Assembly (NCBI GenBank): GCA_017991835.1
Contig: JAGOPY010000007.1
Coordinates: 1 to 64,000, forward strand
Reading direction: 5' to 3'
Length of the DNA stretch: 64,000 bases
DNA from: Bacteroidales bacterium
Lineage (GTDB): Bacteria > Bacteroidota > Bacteroidia > Bacteroidales > JAGOPY01
In this document: positions 7,838 through 16,181 of the stretch, in pieces
Layout: each line of letters starts with the position of its first letter
Numbering within the stretch: position 1 is the first letter of the stretch
Translations under genes and position numbers: made by a program
The notes under the pieces: generated by a model
What the model saw: only the letters and a program-made list of their open reading frames with translations
Databases searched by the model: none
What the model was told of the DNA's origin: nothing

Positions 7838-9739
7838 ATGAGCGAACCTATCAAACACGAATGCGGCATTGCCATGATCCGGCTGCTCAAGCCGTTTGAG
7901 CATTACCTCGCCAAATATGGCACCTCTTTCTACGGCCTGAAAAAACTGCACCTGATGATGCAGAAACAACATAACCGCGGACAGGACGGCGCCGGAATAG
8001 CCTGCGTGAAATTCGACCTGGCCCCCGGCCATAAATTCATCGAACGGGTCCGCTCCAATTCCGGCTCCGCTATCCAGGATATCTTCGAAACGGTCTATAA
8101 ACGCATCAACGCCATCGGCGAACGCGACTCCCGCCTGCTCAACGATGCCCACTGGCTGAAATACCACGCCGAATTTACCGGTGAGCTGTTCCTCGGGCAC
8201 CTCCGTTACAGCACCTTCGGCAAACAGGGCATCGAGCTGCTCCACCCGGTGCTGCGGAGCAACAACTGGGAGACGAAAAACCTTGTTCTGGCCGGCAATT
8301 TCAACCTCACCAACGTCGACGAGCTGTTCGAACGCCTCATCGACCTGGGCCAGCATCCGATCGAAACATCCGACACGATCACCATGCTCGAAAAGATCGG
8401 ACACTTCCTCGACGAAGAGAACGAACGGCTGTACCGCGAATTCAAGTCGTCAGGCCATCAGAAAAGGGAAATCTCGGGACTGATCGGTAAGCACCTCGAT
8501 TTGCAGGCGATCCTGACCCGGTCGAGTAAGGACTGGGATGGCGGCTATGCCATTATCGGCGCTATCGGCCATGGTGATGCGTTTGCCCTGCGCGATCCGT
8601 CAGGTATCCGTCCTGCTTACTACTACAAAGACGACGAGGTGGTTGTGGTGGCCTCTGAGCGCCCCGTCATTCAAACCTCCTTTAATGTGCCCTACGAATC
8701 GGTCAGGGAAATAAAACCCGGCTATGCCCTTATAATTAAAAAAGACGGGCATGTTTCGGAGAAGAAGATCCTGGAGCCGCTCGAACGCAAAGCCTGCTCC
8801 TTCGAGCGGATATATTTCTCACGCGGAACCGACGTCGAAATCTACCGCGAACGGCAGAACCTCGGCAAAGCCCTCGCCCCGGCCATCCTCGACGCAATCG
8901 GCCACGACCTCGAGAACACCGTCTTCTCCTTCATTCCCAATACCGCCTCTGTCGCTTTCAAAGGCCTGATGGACGAGATAGAAGCCTATTGTGCCCACAC
9001 CAAAAAAGAGAAGATCATACAACTCGGAAAGGACCTATCGGAGGAATCGCTGGAAAAGATTCTGGCTTTGAGGCCCCGCGTCGAGCAGGTGGCCGTAAAA
9101 GATGCCAAACTCAGGACTTTCATCACCCAGGACAAAGAGCGTGACGACCTGGTCGGGCACATCTATGATATCACTTACGGATCGGTCCGGAAAGGCGTCG
9201 ATAGCCTGGTGGTGGTCGACGATTCGATCGTCCGCGGTACTACACTGAAGCAGAGTATCATCCGCATCCTTGACCGGCTTGGGCCAAAAAAGATCATCAT
9301 TGCTTCTTCCGCCCCGCAGATCCGATACCCCGACTGCTACGGGATCGATATGTCGAAACTTCACGATTTCATCGCCTTCCATGCTGCCATCCATCTTTTG
9401 AAAGAGACTAACCAGGGCAATGTAATCAACGATGTTTACAAAAAATGCAGGGCACAGCTAAAGTTACCGAAGGAACAGGCGGTCAATCACGTAAAAGAGA
9501 TATACAAACCGTTCACAGCAACCCAGATCTCTGATAAAATTGCGGCTATGCTGACCACCGGTGAAACAAAAGCCGTGATCCAGGTCGTTTACCAGAACAT
9601 AGAAGATTTGCATGCCGCCTGCCCGAACCATCCGGGCGACTGGTACTTCACGGGCAATTACCCTACCCCGGGGGGTAATAAAGCCGCCTGCAAAGCATTT
9701 ATCAATTACATCGAAGGGCGCGATATAAGGCCCTATTGA
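7838..9739 (+). CDS. PurF-type amidophosphoribosyltransferase (class II glutamine amidotransferase)
   Basis: A 633-residue protein with an N-terminal Ntn amidotransferase domain and a C-terminal phosphoribosyltransferase domain. MSEPIKHECGIAMIRLL places the nucleophile cysteine at residue 9 behind a short propeptide. NRGQDGAGIA, LGHLRYSTFG and LAGNFNLTN are glutaminase-domain motifs, and VVVDDSIVRGTTLKQSI is the PRPP-binding loop. The expected reaction is the first step of purine synthesis, PRPP plus glutamine to phosphoribosylamine. It is longer than E. coli PurF (about 500 residues), with extra segments between and after the domains, as in a distinct long form found in Bacteroidota. I therefore leave the symbol open. 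The 3' end overlaps the convergent HIT gene by 7 bases. Confidence 0.85.
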   Translation: MSEPIKHECGIAMIRLLKPFEHYLAKYGTSFYGLKKLHLMMQKQHNRGQDGAGIACVKFDLAPGHKFIERVRSNSGSAIQDIFETVYKRINAIGERDSRLLNDAHWLKYHAEFTGELFLGHLRYSTFGKQGIELLHPVLRSNNWETKNLVLAGNFNLTNVDELFERLIDLGQHPIETSDTITMLEKIGHFLDEENERLYREFKSSGHQKREISGLIGKHLDLQAILTRSSKDWDGGYAIIGAIGHGDAFALRDPSGIRPAYYYKDDEVVVVASERPVIQTSFNVPYESVREIKPGYALIIKKDGHVSEKKILEPLERKACSFERIYFSRGTDVEIYRERQNLGKALAPAILDAIGHDLENTVFSFIPNTASVAFKGLMDEIEAYCAHTKKEKIIQLGKDLSEESLEKILALRPRVEQVAVKDAKLRTFITQDKERDDLVGHIYDITYGSVRKGVDSLVVVDDSIVRGTTLKQSIIRILDRLGPKKIIIASSAPQIRYPDCYGIDMSKLHDFIAFHAAIHLLKETNQGNVINDVYKKCRAQLKLPKEQAVNHVKEIYKPFTATQISDKIAAMLTTGETKAVIQVVYQNIEDLHAACPNHPGDWYFTGNYPTPGGNKAACKAFINYIEGRDIRPY

Positions 9740-10140
9740 GCGCCTTTGGAGAATTCCGCACTGATTTTTTCAACCAGTTCAAGAAACTCTACTTTTTGCA
9801 ACACCAGTTTCGGTTTACTGAAATCGATATCGTACACGGTATTGATGGGAACGAGATGAATATGGGCATGGGCCACTTCAAGGCCTAAAACGGCGATACC
9901 CATTCGTTTGCAGGGTACGACTTTTTCCACGGCAAGGGCTACCCTTTTTGCAAATAGGAATAAGCCTGCATACATATTATCTTCAACCCCAAAGATATAA
10001 TCAACCTCTTTTTTGGGTATAACGAGCGTATGCCCTTTGGCCAGGGGGTTGATATCCAGGAAAGCCAGGAAATGATCGTCTTCAGCTACCTTGTAGCAGG
10101 GAATCTCCCCGTTGACGATCCGGGTAAAGATACTGGGCAT
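9733..10140 (-). CDS. HIT family nucleotide hydrolase (Hint-like)
   Basis: A 135-residue histidine-triad protein. The signature HAHIHLVPI is near residue 90, and the N-terminal SIFTRIVNGEIPCYKVAEDD and GHTLVIPKKEVDYIF are characteristic of the Hint branch. Such enzymes cleave purine nucleotide phosphoramidates. It lies 10 bases downstream of greA on the same strand and is probably co-transcribed with it. Confidence 0.93.
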   Translation of the reverse strand: MPSIFTRIVNGEIPCYKVAEDDHFLAFLDINPLAKGHTLVIPKKEVDYIFGVEDNMYAGLFLFAKRVALAVEKVVPCKRMGIAVLGLEVAHAHIHLVPINTVYDIDFSKPKLVLQKVEFLELVEKISAEFSKGAQ

Positions 10141-10150
10141 GGTATAATGT

Positions 10151-10627
10151 TTATGAACGTGAAATTTCGATGATCTCGAAGTTCAGTTTACCGGCGGGCA
10201 CGTCGATCTCCACTTTGTCACCGACAGTTTTACCGAGCAGCCCTTTGGCAATAGGCGAAGATACGGAAATTTTTCCGGCTTTTAAATTTGCTTCCGATTC
10301 AGGCACAATGGTATACGACATAACGGCCCCGTTCTTCAGGTTCGATAGTTTAACAGTACTCAGGATCAGAATCTTATTCAGATCCATTTTCGACTCGTCG
10401 ATGATCCGGGCGTTGCTTATCTCTTCCTGCAGCCTGGCTATTTTCATCTCAAGCATTCCCTGGGCGTTCTTAGCTGCATCGTACTCGGCATTTTCCGAAA
10501 GATCTCCTTTGTCACGCGCCTCGGCAATCTGTTTTGAGATAGAAGGCCGTTCCACTGTTGTCAGATGATCAAGCTCTGCCCGCAGCTTATCAAGACCTTC
10601 TTTTGTATAATACTTTGGTTCTGCCAT
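10151..10627 (-). CDS. greA: Transcription elongation factor GreA
   Basis: A 158-residue protein of normal GreA length. The N-terminal coiled coil (YYTKEGLDKLRAELDHL... IAEARDKGDLSENAEYDAAK) carries the acidic tip that enters the RNA polymerase secondary channel. The C-terminal FKBP-like domain ends with SPIAKGLLGKTVGDKVEIDVPAG. It rescues backtracked polymerase by stimulating transcript cleavage. The leader contains a strong hairpin directly after the putative -7 box (see 10657-10702). Confidence 0.96.
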   Translation of the reverse strand: MAEPKYYTKEGLDKLRAELDHLTTVERPSISKQIAEARDKGDLSENAEYDAAKNAQGMLEMKIARLQEEISNARIIDESKMDLNKILILSTVKLSNLKNGAVMSYTIVPESEANLKAGKISVSSPIAKGLLGKTVGDKVEIDVPAGKLNFEIIEISRS

Positions 10628-10656
10628 GATTCAATCCCTGTAAAATGTTTTAATAA

Positions 10657-10688
10657 CAAAGAGACCCTTCCATAAAAGGGTCTCTTTG
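10657..10688 (-). terminator. 13-bp perfect hairpin between the PorV-like gene and greA
   Basis: Arms CAAAGAGACCCTT (10657-10669) and its exact complement (10676-10688) enclose a 6-base loop. On the minus strand it follows the PorV-family stop codon by 32 bases and can act as its terminator, though the U-tract after it is poor. A -7 box (10695-10702) lies just upstream of it, so it may instead be the first structure in the greA transcript. Confidence 0.6.
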
Positions 10689-10694
10689 AACGCA

Positions 10695-10702
10695 CAAAGA
10701 TA
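10695..10702 (-). promoter_or_regulatory. Putative greA -7 box
   Basis: Minus-strand TATCTTTG fits TAnnTTTG. Transcription would begin just ahead of the 10657-10688 hairpin and give a leader of about 60 bases before the ATG at 10627. Confidence 0.5.
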
Positions 10703-10720
10703 CGGTATAATTTTAAATGT

Positions 10721-11788
10721 TTAGTACTTGATTCGGATCCCGAAAGCCTGTGTTCCCTTGAAGTTATCGGTCGACTGATAAGCATAATCGATGCCGAGTT
10801 TCAGATCGGTCTTTTTGCTGAGCGGCACTTCTACGGAAGCGCCAAGGCTAAGGCCTTTATATGCATTCGTCCGGCTTGGATCAGACACATCTTCCAATAT
10901 ACCGTCTTCATATGTGTAGGCTCCGCGCAACATCAGGATCTCATTCAGCGAGTATTCCAGGCCGAGGGTAAACTGGTCTTTTGAAAATGAATTGGAAGTG
11001 AAATTTCCTGCCAGTGTCAGCCGGTGAAGGGCCGCGATCTGAAAGTCATACGATGCCCCGATGCGAAGCTGTGTTGGCAACTCAAATGATTCTGAGCGCT
11101 GGATGACCGAGATCGAATTGTCATTGCCCTGGAAGAAAGCTTTGATGGAGAATCCGTCGCCGGTGAACTTCATTGTCGGACCGAGATTTCTCAAAGCAAT
11201 CCCGAATTTGGCCTGGTCTCTTTCCCCTGTCACATACATAACGCCAGCATCAAGGCAAATACCCTGTGCGCTTGCATCCGGGATAGATTCCGAAATGATG
11301 CGGATCGTAAGACCGGCGTATATGCTGTTAGAAAAAGTCTTCGAATAAGAAAGGGCAAAATTCAGCAGGCTGGGACTGTAAGTAGCACCGGTTCCATCGG
11401 GTTGTTCGGTCGTTGTTACGTCCAGATCGCCAAATCTCATGGAAAACACCGAAATCCCTATTGCGCCGGTTTCACCGGCCCTGACGCCGAGTCCGAAGTT
11501 CGATATTCCGATACCGGACCCTTTCAGCCAGTACGTCTGTGAAAATCCAAGCTCGAGTTTATTGACAAAGGCCAGTCCTGCAATGTTTGCGAACATCGAT
11601 TCAACGCCCCTGATATTGGAGGTATTCACTCCTCCCCAGCCGGCGCTGCCTGTCCAGGGATTGATCAGTAGTTCAGGCGCACCTGCCTGCCCGGATCGGT
11701 CTTTATTTCCAGCCTGCACCCCTGAGGTGGCAAAGAAAAATGCCGTAATCATCGTCAAGGCTGCCAGGTATCTGTAAAGATTCTTCAT
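10721..11788 (-). CDS. PorV/PorQ family outer-membrane beta-barrel protein
   Basis: A 355-residue protein with a signal peptide (MKNLYRYLAALTMITAFFFATSGVQA) and repeating amphipathic strands ending in the terminal GIRIKY. The early INPWTGSAGWGGVNTSN followed by RGVESMFANIAGLAF is the usual N-terminal block of PorV/PorQ (UPF0164-related) proteins. PorV shuttles type IX secretion cargo at the outer membrane. Here the gene ends a leftward operon behind a TonB-type receptor and a very large secreted protein, so it is more likely a partner of those two than the general PorV. Confidence 0.82.
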   Translation of the reverse strand: MKNLYRYLAALTMITAFFFATSGVQAGNKDRSGQAGAPELLINPWTGSAGWGGVNTSNIRGVESMFANIAGLAFVNKLELGFSQTYWLKGSGIGISNFGLGVRAGETGAIGISVFSMRFGDLDVTTTEQPDGTGATYSPSLLNFALSYSKTFSNSIYAGLTIRIISESIPDASAQGICLDAGVMYVTGERDQAKFGIALRNLGPTMKFTGDGFSIKAFFQGNDNSISVIQRSESFELPTQLRIGASYDFQIAALHRLTLAGNFTSNSFSKDQFTLGLEYSLNEILMLRGAYTYEDGILEDVSDPSRTNAYKGLSLGASVEVPLSKKTDLKLGIDYAYQSTDNFKGTQAFGIRIKY

Positions 11789-11829
11789 AGTGGATGAAAT
11801 TAATATTGTTATTTTATCCTGGTCTCTGA

Positions 11830-14800
11830 TTAAAATACATTAAGATCGGGTACCCTCAGTCCGCCGAACCATTTCAGGATTTTCTCCCCATTATCGGCTT
11901 TAACATGGATGATGTAGACCCCGCCTGCAATCGGTACACCGGCAAAGTTCTTGAGATCCCAGTCTACCGAGGTTTTGGGCTCATCCTTTGTAATCTGCCG
12001 GATCAGCGTTCCGTTTACGTTATAGATTGAAATCGTGCAACGTTCCGGCAGGTTGGTGATCTTGATCCTGTTGTCGAGCGCATTCCGCTCATAACCATCG
12101 CCGCCGGCGTAAGCATAATACGGGTTGGGCACCACCTGGATCAGGTCAAGGTCACTTTTAGCTTTTTCGGGATCGCTCAACTGTGTAGCCACCGATTGGG
12201 TTTCGAACCGGTACATCGGCATGTGGCCGTTCTGAGAATTGGCAATAGAAGCAGAATCCAATGTTGTCGAGTAGAAACGCTTATAGGGTTTGGCTACCCT
12301 GATCCTGATCTTCACTTCATTGTTCAGCCATTCCTTTCCGTCAATGGATAGCGGCATACCGACCCACATCGCGGTGGACATCCACGCCAGTTCATACAGG
12401 AACGGCGGCAGGTCGTTCAAACCATATCCGTTCCGGATGTATTTGCAGCCGTCGTAGGCCGGGAAATCAAAGATTCTTCCCTGGAGATCCCTTCTGACAT
12501 GATCCATGATATACACATAGTGCTTACCGCCGAATCGGGCATTGCCTGATACTGGATCAAAAATGCTTGAAGTCGGGTTGTACTTCATATCTCTTCCGTT
12601 GTCCTCTACCAGCCAGCTGTCTTCACCGAAAACAATATTCAGTCGTTCACCGGTTTCCACATTGATGGCATAACCCGGGAACCAGCTCATACTGCTGTCT
12701 GACACGTAGTTCGCTGCATTGGGATCTGAACTGGGGCCGCTGCCGCCCGAAGCCGGATTTCCGTCTTTATCGATGGACGGAGCCCTTCTGAACTGGAACC
12801 GTGCCGCCTTTCCCTGTGACAGGTTAGCATCGGGGCACATCTCAATGACCAATGACCTTGACCATTTCGATTTATCCGGTGTAAATACGATATCGACACT
12901 GAAAACATCCTCCATAAATGTCCTTTCTTTACAGGCAATGCTGTAAGCCGGTCCATTTATATCCTGGTCGTTAGCTGCTGTGAGAACAAACGGGGCCCAC
13001 GTTCCGCTGGCCAGGCGCTCGAAGTTCTGGTTGGGATCAAATGAAGCCGAAGGCATGTTCCAGTCGGATGAATTTCCATCCTGGTAAGTTCCGGCCCGTA
13101 TCCAGTTACGCGGATCATTGGGGACGTCGTTATCTACGACTCCACCAAGCCAGATATAGGAGCTGTCCTGGTAAGTCACTGACGACTCAAGTACACCGTT
13201 GTTATCGGCCAGCACTTCGTAAATCGTGATCGGGCCGTTCTGATCCGGTTTCTGACCCACCTTCTTGGGCCCCGGGGTATAGAACGACTTCATGTTGATC
13301 GAGATCCCGAAGTCGAGAAATAATTGCTCATTCTGCTTGTCAAGGGTGGCATCCGACTTGAATTCCCTGCCCAACGAGTCGACCAGAGTCCAGCTGCCTG
13401 TAATATAGCTTGCCGTATCTCCTCCCGCAATTAGAGCTGTGTTGCCCGTCACATTGAAGTTCCGCATGGTGTAAAGGGTATCAAACCTGACGTAATACTT
13501 TCCTGTGGGAACATTCAACGGATCGATAATTTTAATGTTGAGTGGGCCAAATCCATTTACATATTTGGCTTCATAAGCAATCGGATACAAAGGATGGCCG
13601 ATATCGACAGTATCGCCGTCGATCACGGTTCCAACCGGTTGTTTGCTCAGGATCTCCTCAATGGTTTCCGGTGTGAGGTCGAGGATCATTCCATCATTGC
13701 CCTGTCCTTCGATACGGGTTATCGCCGGGCCATCGCCGTATGTGGAATTCATTACCAGGCCGTTGATGGTCTTATGTGGAATGGCCGTATAGGTGACAAT
13801 ATTTTTCCTTCCGGGCAGGTAAGCTTTTTTCTGGCCCATTTTCCCGATGACATCTTCCGGGTCGTAAGGCAAATACTCATTGTAAGCATATGCAACAACG
13901 GTATAATAATATTGCTTGTGATTGACAAGCCGCTTGTCGCCTGATGCGAATGCGTCGTCGGTGATCCGGAAAGAGTGCTGAATTCCTTCATCGCCTCCTT
14001 CCACTTCAACAACAGGGATATTGAATCCGATAGCTTTGTTAAAATAATGGTTGATGATCCTGCCTACACCGTTTTTAACGTCGAACTGGGCCACCAGTCT
14101 GACCATATCCGGATTAAAGTTACCGTATTCATCTTTAGCATCTCCAAGGGTTACGGAGGCATCTTTCAACTGGAAGATCTGATATCCTTCAAACCGGTAT
14201 ATGGAATCGCTTCTGAGTTCGCTATTTGCCGGATTTGGCTGGATAATATTCGGATCGAATTCGGCGTATTGTTCAAGGTAATTGTTGGAGCCTTTGGGAT
14301 TATCGATGAAAACGATCAGTTCCCGGTCAAGTTCCCGGATAATAAGGTCCGGTGCATCGGGGCCGTCGATCACTTTAAAGCAGTTGTCGAACAGTGCCTG
14401 GCATTTGTCATCCACAACCCGCAGCAGTTCAACGGAAGCCCAGGGGCCGCCGGATGCTGCCCTTGCCCAGGGGATACCGACCGTGATATAGTTAACAGCG
14501 CCGGGTTTCAGCGTAAATGGTCCGGCTGACTGCATAAAACGGCGGTCTCCCGGCTCATTGCCCGATTCTTCCTCCGTCCAGTATTTCCCGTTCTGGTTAT
14601 ATCCGCCGTTTGGTGGCTGGAATTTCGTCCCCCAGTTGCAGGGATCGGAATCGCCCGGGAACATGAATTCGCAAATAGGTCCCACAGCAGCCGCATCTAT
14701 GTTATGCGCGGTTCCACCGTATAACATCAATGAATTGTCCTTCCATATGCCCCTTAAGAAATTATAGTATTCGGAAGCTACTCCCGGGTCAGTAGTTGCC

Positions 14801-16137
14801 GGGTTGGAAGAGGTATTATTATGGTAAACAAAACGGCGCATCCCGTAACGTTCGTCATCCACGATTCCGTTGCCGAAGTTTACGCCATTGATGGCCATCT
14901 GGTCGACTTCAAAATTCGGTCCCTGGCCAAGGATGCTGCAATCTCCCGTAAATCTGGGATTGTCGAATCCATCCGGATCTATGTACGGGCCCTGGAAAAA
15001 GTCGACGCCGATAGCCGGGGGCTGCGCACCGTACGATTCCGGTTCACCGCTGCCGTCGATCGCAACGCCATTATAGCAATAGCCTAATCCACGGAGAACA
15101 TCACAACCCACATAGTCATCCCATGCATATCCCAGGTCGGTATCTACCCAGGGGCAGAAATAGGTGTTGGTCAGTTCAAAGGTTGAACGGTTGATCACTT
15201 CATAGGAATAGAACGACATATTGTTGATTTCATCGTTGGTCGCAAAACCAAAGGCCTGGGCTCTTACTTCCATACCGATCGGGGCGCCCTGCGTTTCCGT
15301 ATGGGTATTTCCTTTATCATTGAAAACCCACCAAAGCGTCTGGTCGCCTTTGATGACCTGGTCAACCAGGATACTGCCTGTAAGCGCAACTTTATATTCC
15401 GTCAGATCCTCTTCCATGGTCCTTGCCGGGATATAACTCGGATCGCCGGCAAAATTTATGGGGCAAAGTTCATTGGTAATGTCATAGTACGGATAGTCGC
15501 CGTTATTCGGGTCATATTCTCCATCGCCGTCAACATCCCGGAACGGGGCCAGGTAATAGCTGTTCAGTTTGGCTACATCGCCGTGGGCCGGCCATTCCAG
15601 TATAGATTTGGGAATACTGTAGCCCGGATACTCCTCCGCTTTATTCGTGCTGTTCCACCATCCGAGGAATTCGTCTACTTCCAGTCGGGTGATCAGGAAA
15701 TGCTTGTCGTATTTTGCACAGGTTTCCTGGTCCACCGCCGCGGTTCCGTCGGTTGTCAGCGGTCCCGGCCAGTAATCGTTACCTACCTGGCGGTACCGGA
15801 TAGCAGCCAGTTTTAGCTGGTTGTTGATATCCAGTCCTCCGATCCAGAGTGATCCGGAAAACATGGAGGTAGCGGTTCCGGTTTTCGGAATATAATATTG
15901 GGCTCCGATTCCTCCCGGAAGGTCCCACCACATATCTCCGCCGGTGTTGATACGAGCCCTGATATTGTTTATATCCAGGAAACGAAAGCCTGAAGCGGCT
16001 GAACACCCGGCTGCCGTTCCTTTAATTGTACCGGCATTTTTCTTTGCCCCGACGAATTCCCTGGAGTAGGCGCCGCCTGTCAGGAGCAATCCGATCAGCA
16101 CAACGGACAGTAACCGATAGATAATTCTCATTTTCAT
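11830..16137 (-). CDS. Very large secreted protein with C-terminal sorting-type domain
   Basis: About 1435 residues from the start at 16137, chosen because MKMRIIYRLLSVVLIGLLLTGGAYS is a signal peptide; an upstream in-frame ATG at 16182 adds 15 polar residues. The body has no enzyme motif that I recognise and is rich in Asp, Gly and aromatic residues, with calcium-loop-like stretches such as RDVDGDGEYDPNNGDYP. The last 95 residues (VVPNPYYAYAG ... TISIYNVNGTLIRQ ... AGGVYIIHVKAD) form a FlgD/T9SS-type beta-sandwich, although the very end (RVPDLNVF) is not a standard sorting tail. It lies between the TonB-dependent receptor and the PorV-like gene, and is probably an exported surface component working with them. 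Confidence 0.75.
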   Translation of the reverse strand: MKMRIIYRLLSVVLIGLLLTGGAYSREFVGAKKNAGTIKGTAAGCSAASGFRFLDINNIRARINTGGDMWWDLPGGIGAQYYIPKTGTATSMFSGSLWIGGLDINNQLKLAAIRYRQVGNDYWPGPLTTDGTAAVDQETCAKYDKHFLITRLEVDEFLGWWNSTNKAEEYPGYSIPKSILEWPAHGDVAKLNSYYLAPFRDVDGDGEYDPNNGDYPYYDITNELCPINFAGDPSYIPARTMEEDLTEYKVALTGSILVDQVIKGDQTLWWVFNDKGNTHTETQGAPIGMEVRAQAFGFATNDEINNMSFYSYEVINRSTFELTNTYFCPWVDTDLGYAWDDYVGCDVLRGLGYCYNGVAIDGSGEPESYGAQPPAIGVDFFQGPYIDPDGFDNPRFTGDCSILGQGPNFEVDQMAINGVNFGNGIVDDERYGMRRFVYHNNTSSNPATTDPGVASEYYNFLRGIWKDNSLMLYGGTAHNIDAAAVGPICEFMFPGDSDPCNWGTKFQPPNGGYNQNGKYWTEEESGNEPGDRRFMQSAGPFTLKPGAVNYITVGIPWARAASGGPWASVELLRVVDDKCQALFDNCFKVIDGPDAPDLIIRELDRELIVFIDNPKGSNNYLEQYAEFDPNIIQPNPANSELRSDSIYRFEGYQIFQLKDASVTLGDAKDEYGNFNPDMVRLVAQFDVKNGVGRIINHYFNKAIGFNIPVVEVEGGDEGIQHSFRITDDAFASGDKRLVNHKQYYYTVVAYAYNEYLPYDPEDVIGKMGQKKAYLPGRKNIVTYTAIPHKTINGLVMNSTYGDGPAITRIEGQGNDGMILDLTPETIEEILSKQPVGTVIDGDTVDIGHPLYPIAYEAKYVNGFGPLNIKIIDPLNVPTGKYYVRFDTLYTMRNFNVTGNTALIAGGDTASYITGSWTLVDSLGREFKSDATLDKQNEQLFLDFGISINMKSFYTPGPKKVGQKPDQNGPITIYEVLADNNGVLESSVTYQDSSYIWLGGVVDNDVPNDPRNWIRAGTYQDGNSSDWNMPSASFDPNQNFERLASGTWAPFVLTAANDQDINGPAYSIACKERTFMEDVFSVDIVFTPDKSKWSRSLVIEMCPDANLSQGKAARFQFRRAPSIDKDGNPASGGSGPSSDPNAANYVSDSSMSWFPGYAINVETGERLNIVFGEDSWLVEDNGRDMKYNPTSSIFDPVSGNARFGGKHYVYIMDHVRRDLQGRIFDFPAYDGCKYIRNGYGLNDLPPFLYELAWMSTAMWVGMPLSIDGKEWLNNEVKIRIRVAKPYKRFYSTTLDSASIANSQNGHMPMYRFETQSVATQLSDPEKAKSDLDLIQVVPNPYYAYAGGDGYERNALDNRIKITNLPERCTISIYNVNGTLIRQITKDEPKTSVDWDLKNFAGVPIAGGVYIIHVKADNGEKILKWFGGLRVPDLNVF

Positions 16138-16181
16138 ATTATAATTCTTAATATTATCAATTGAAGAATGGTTCCTAAGCA

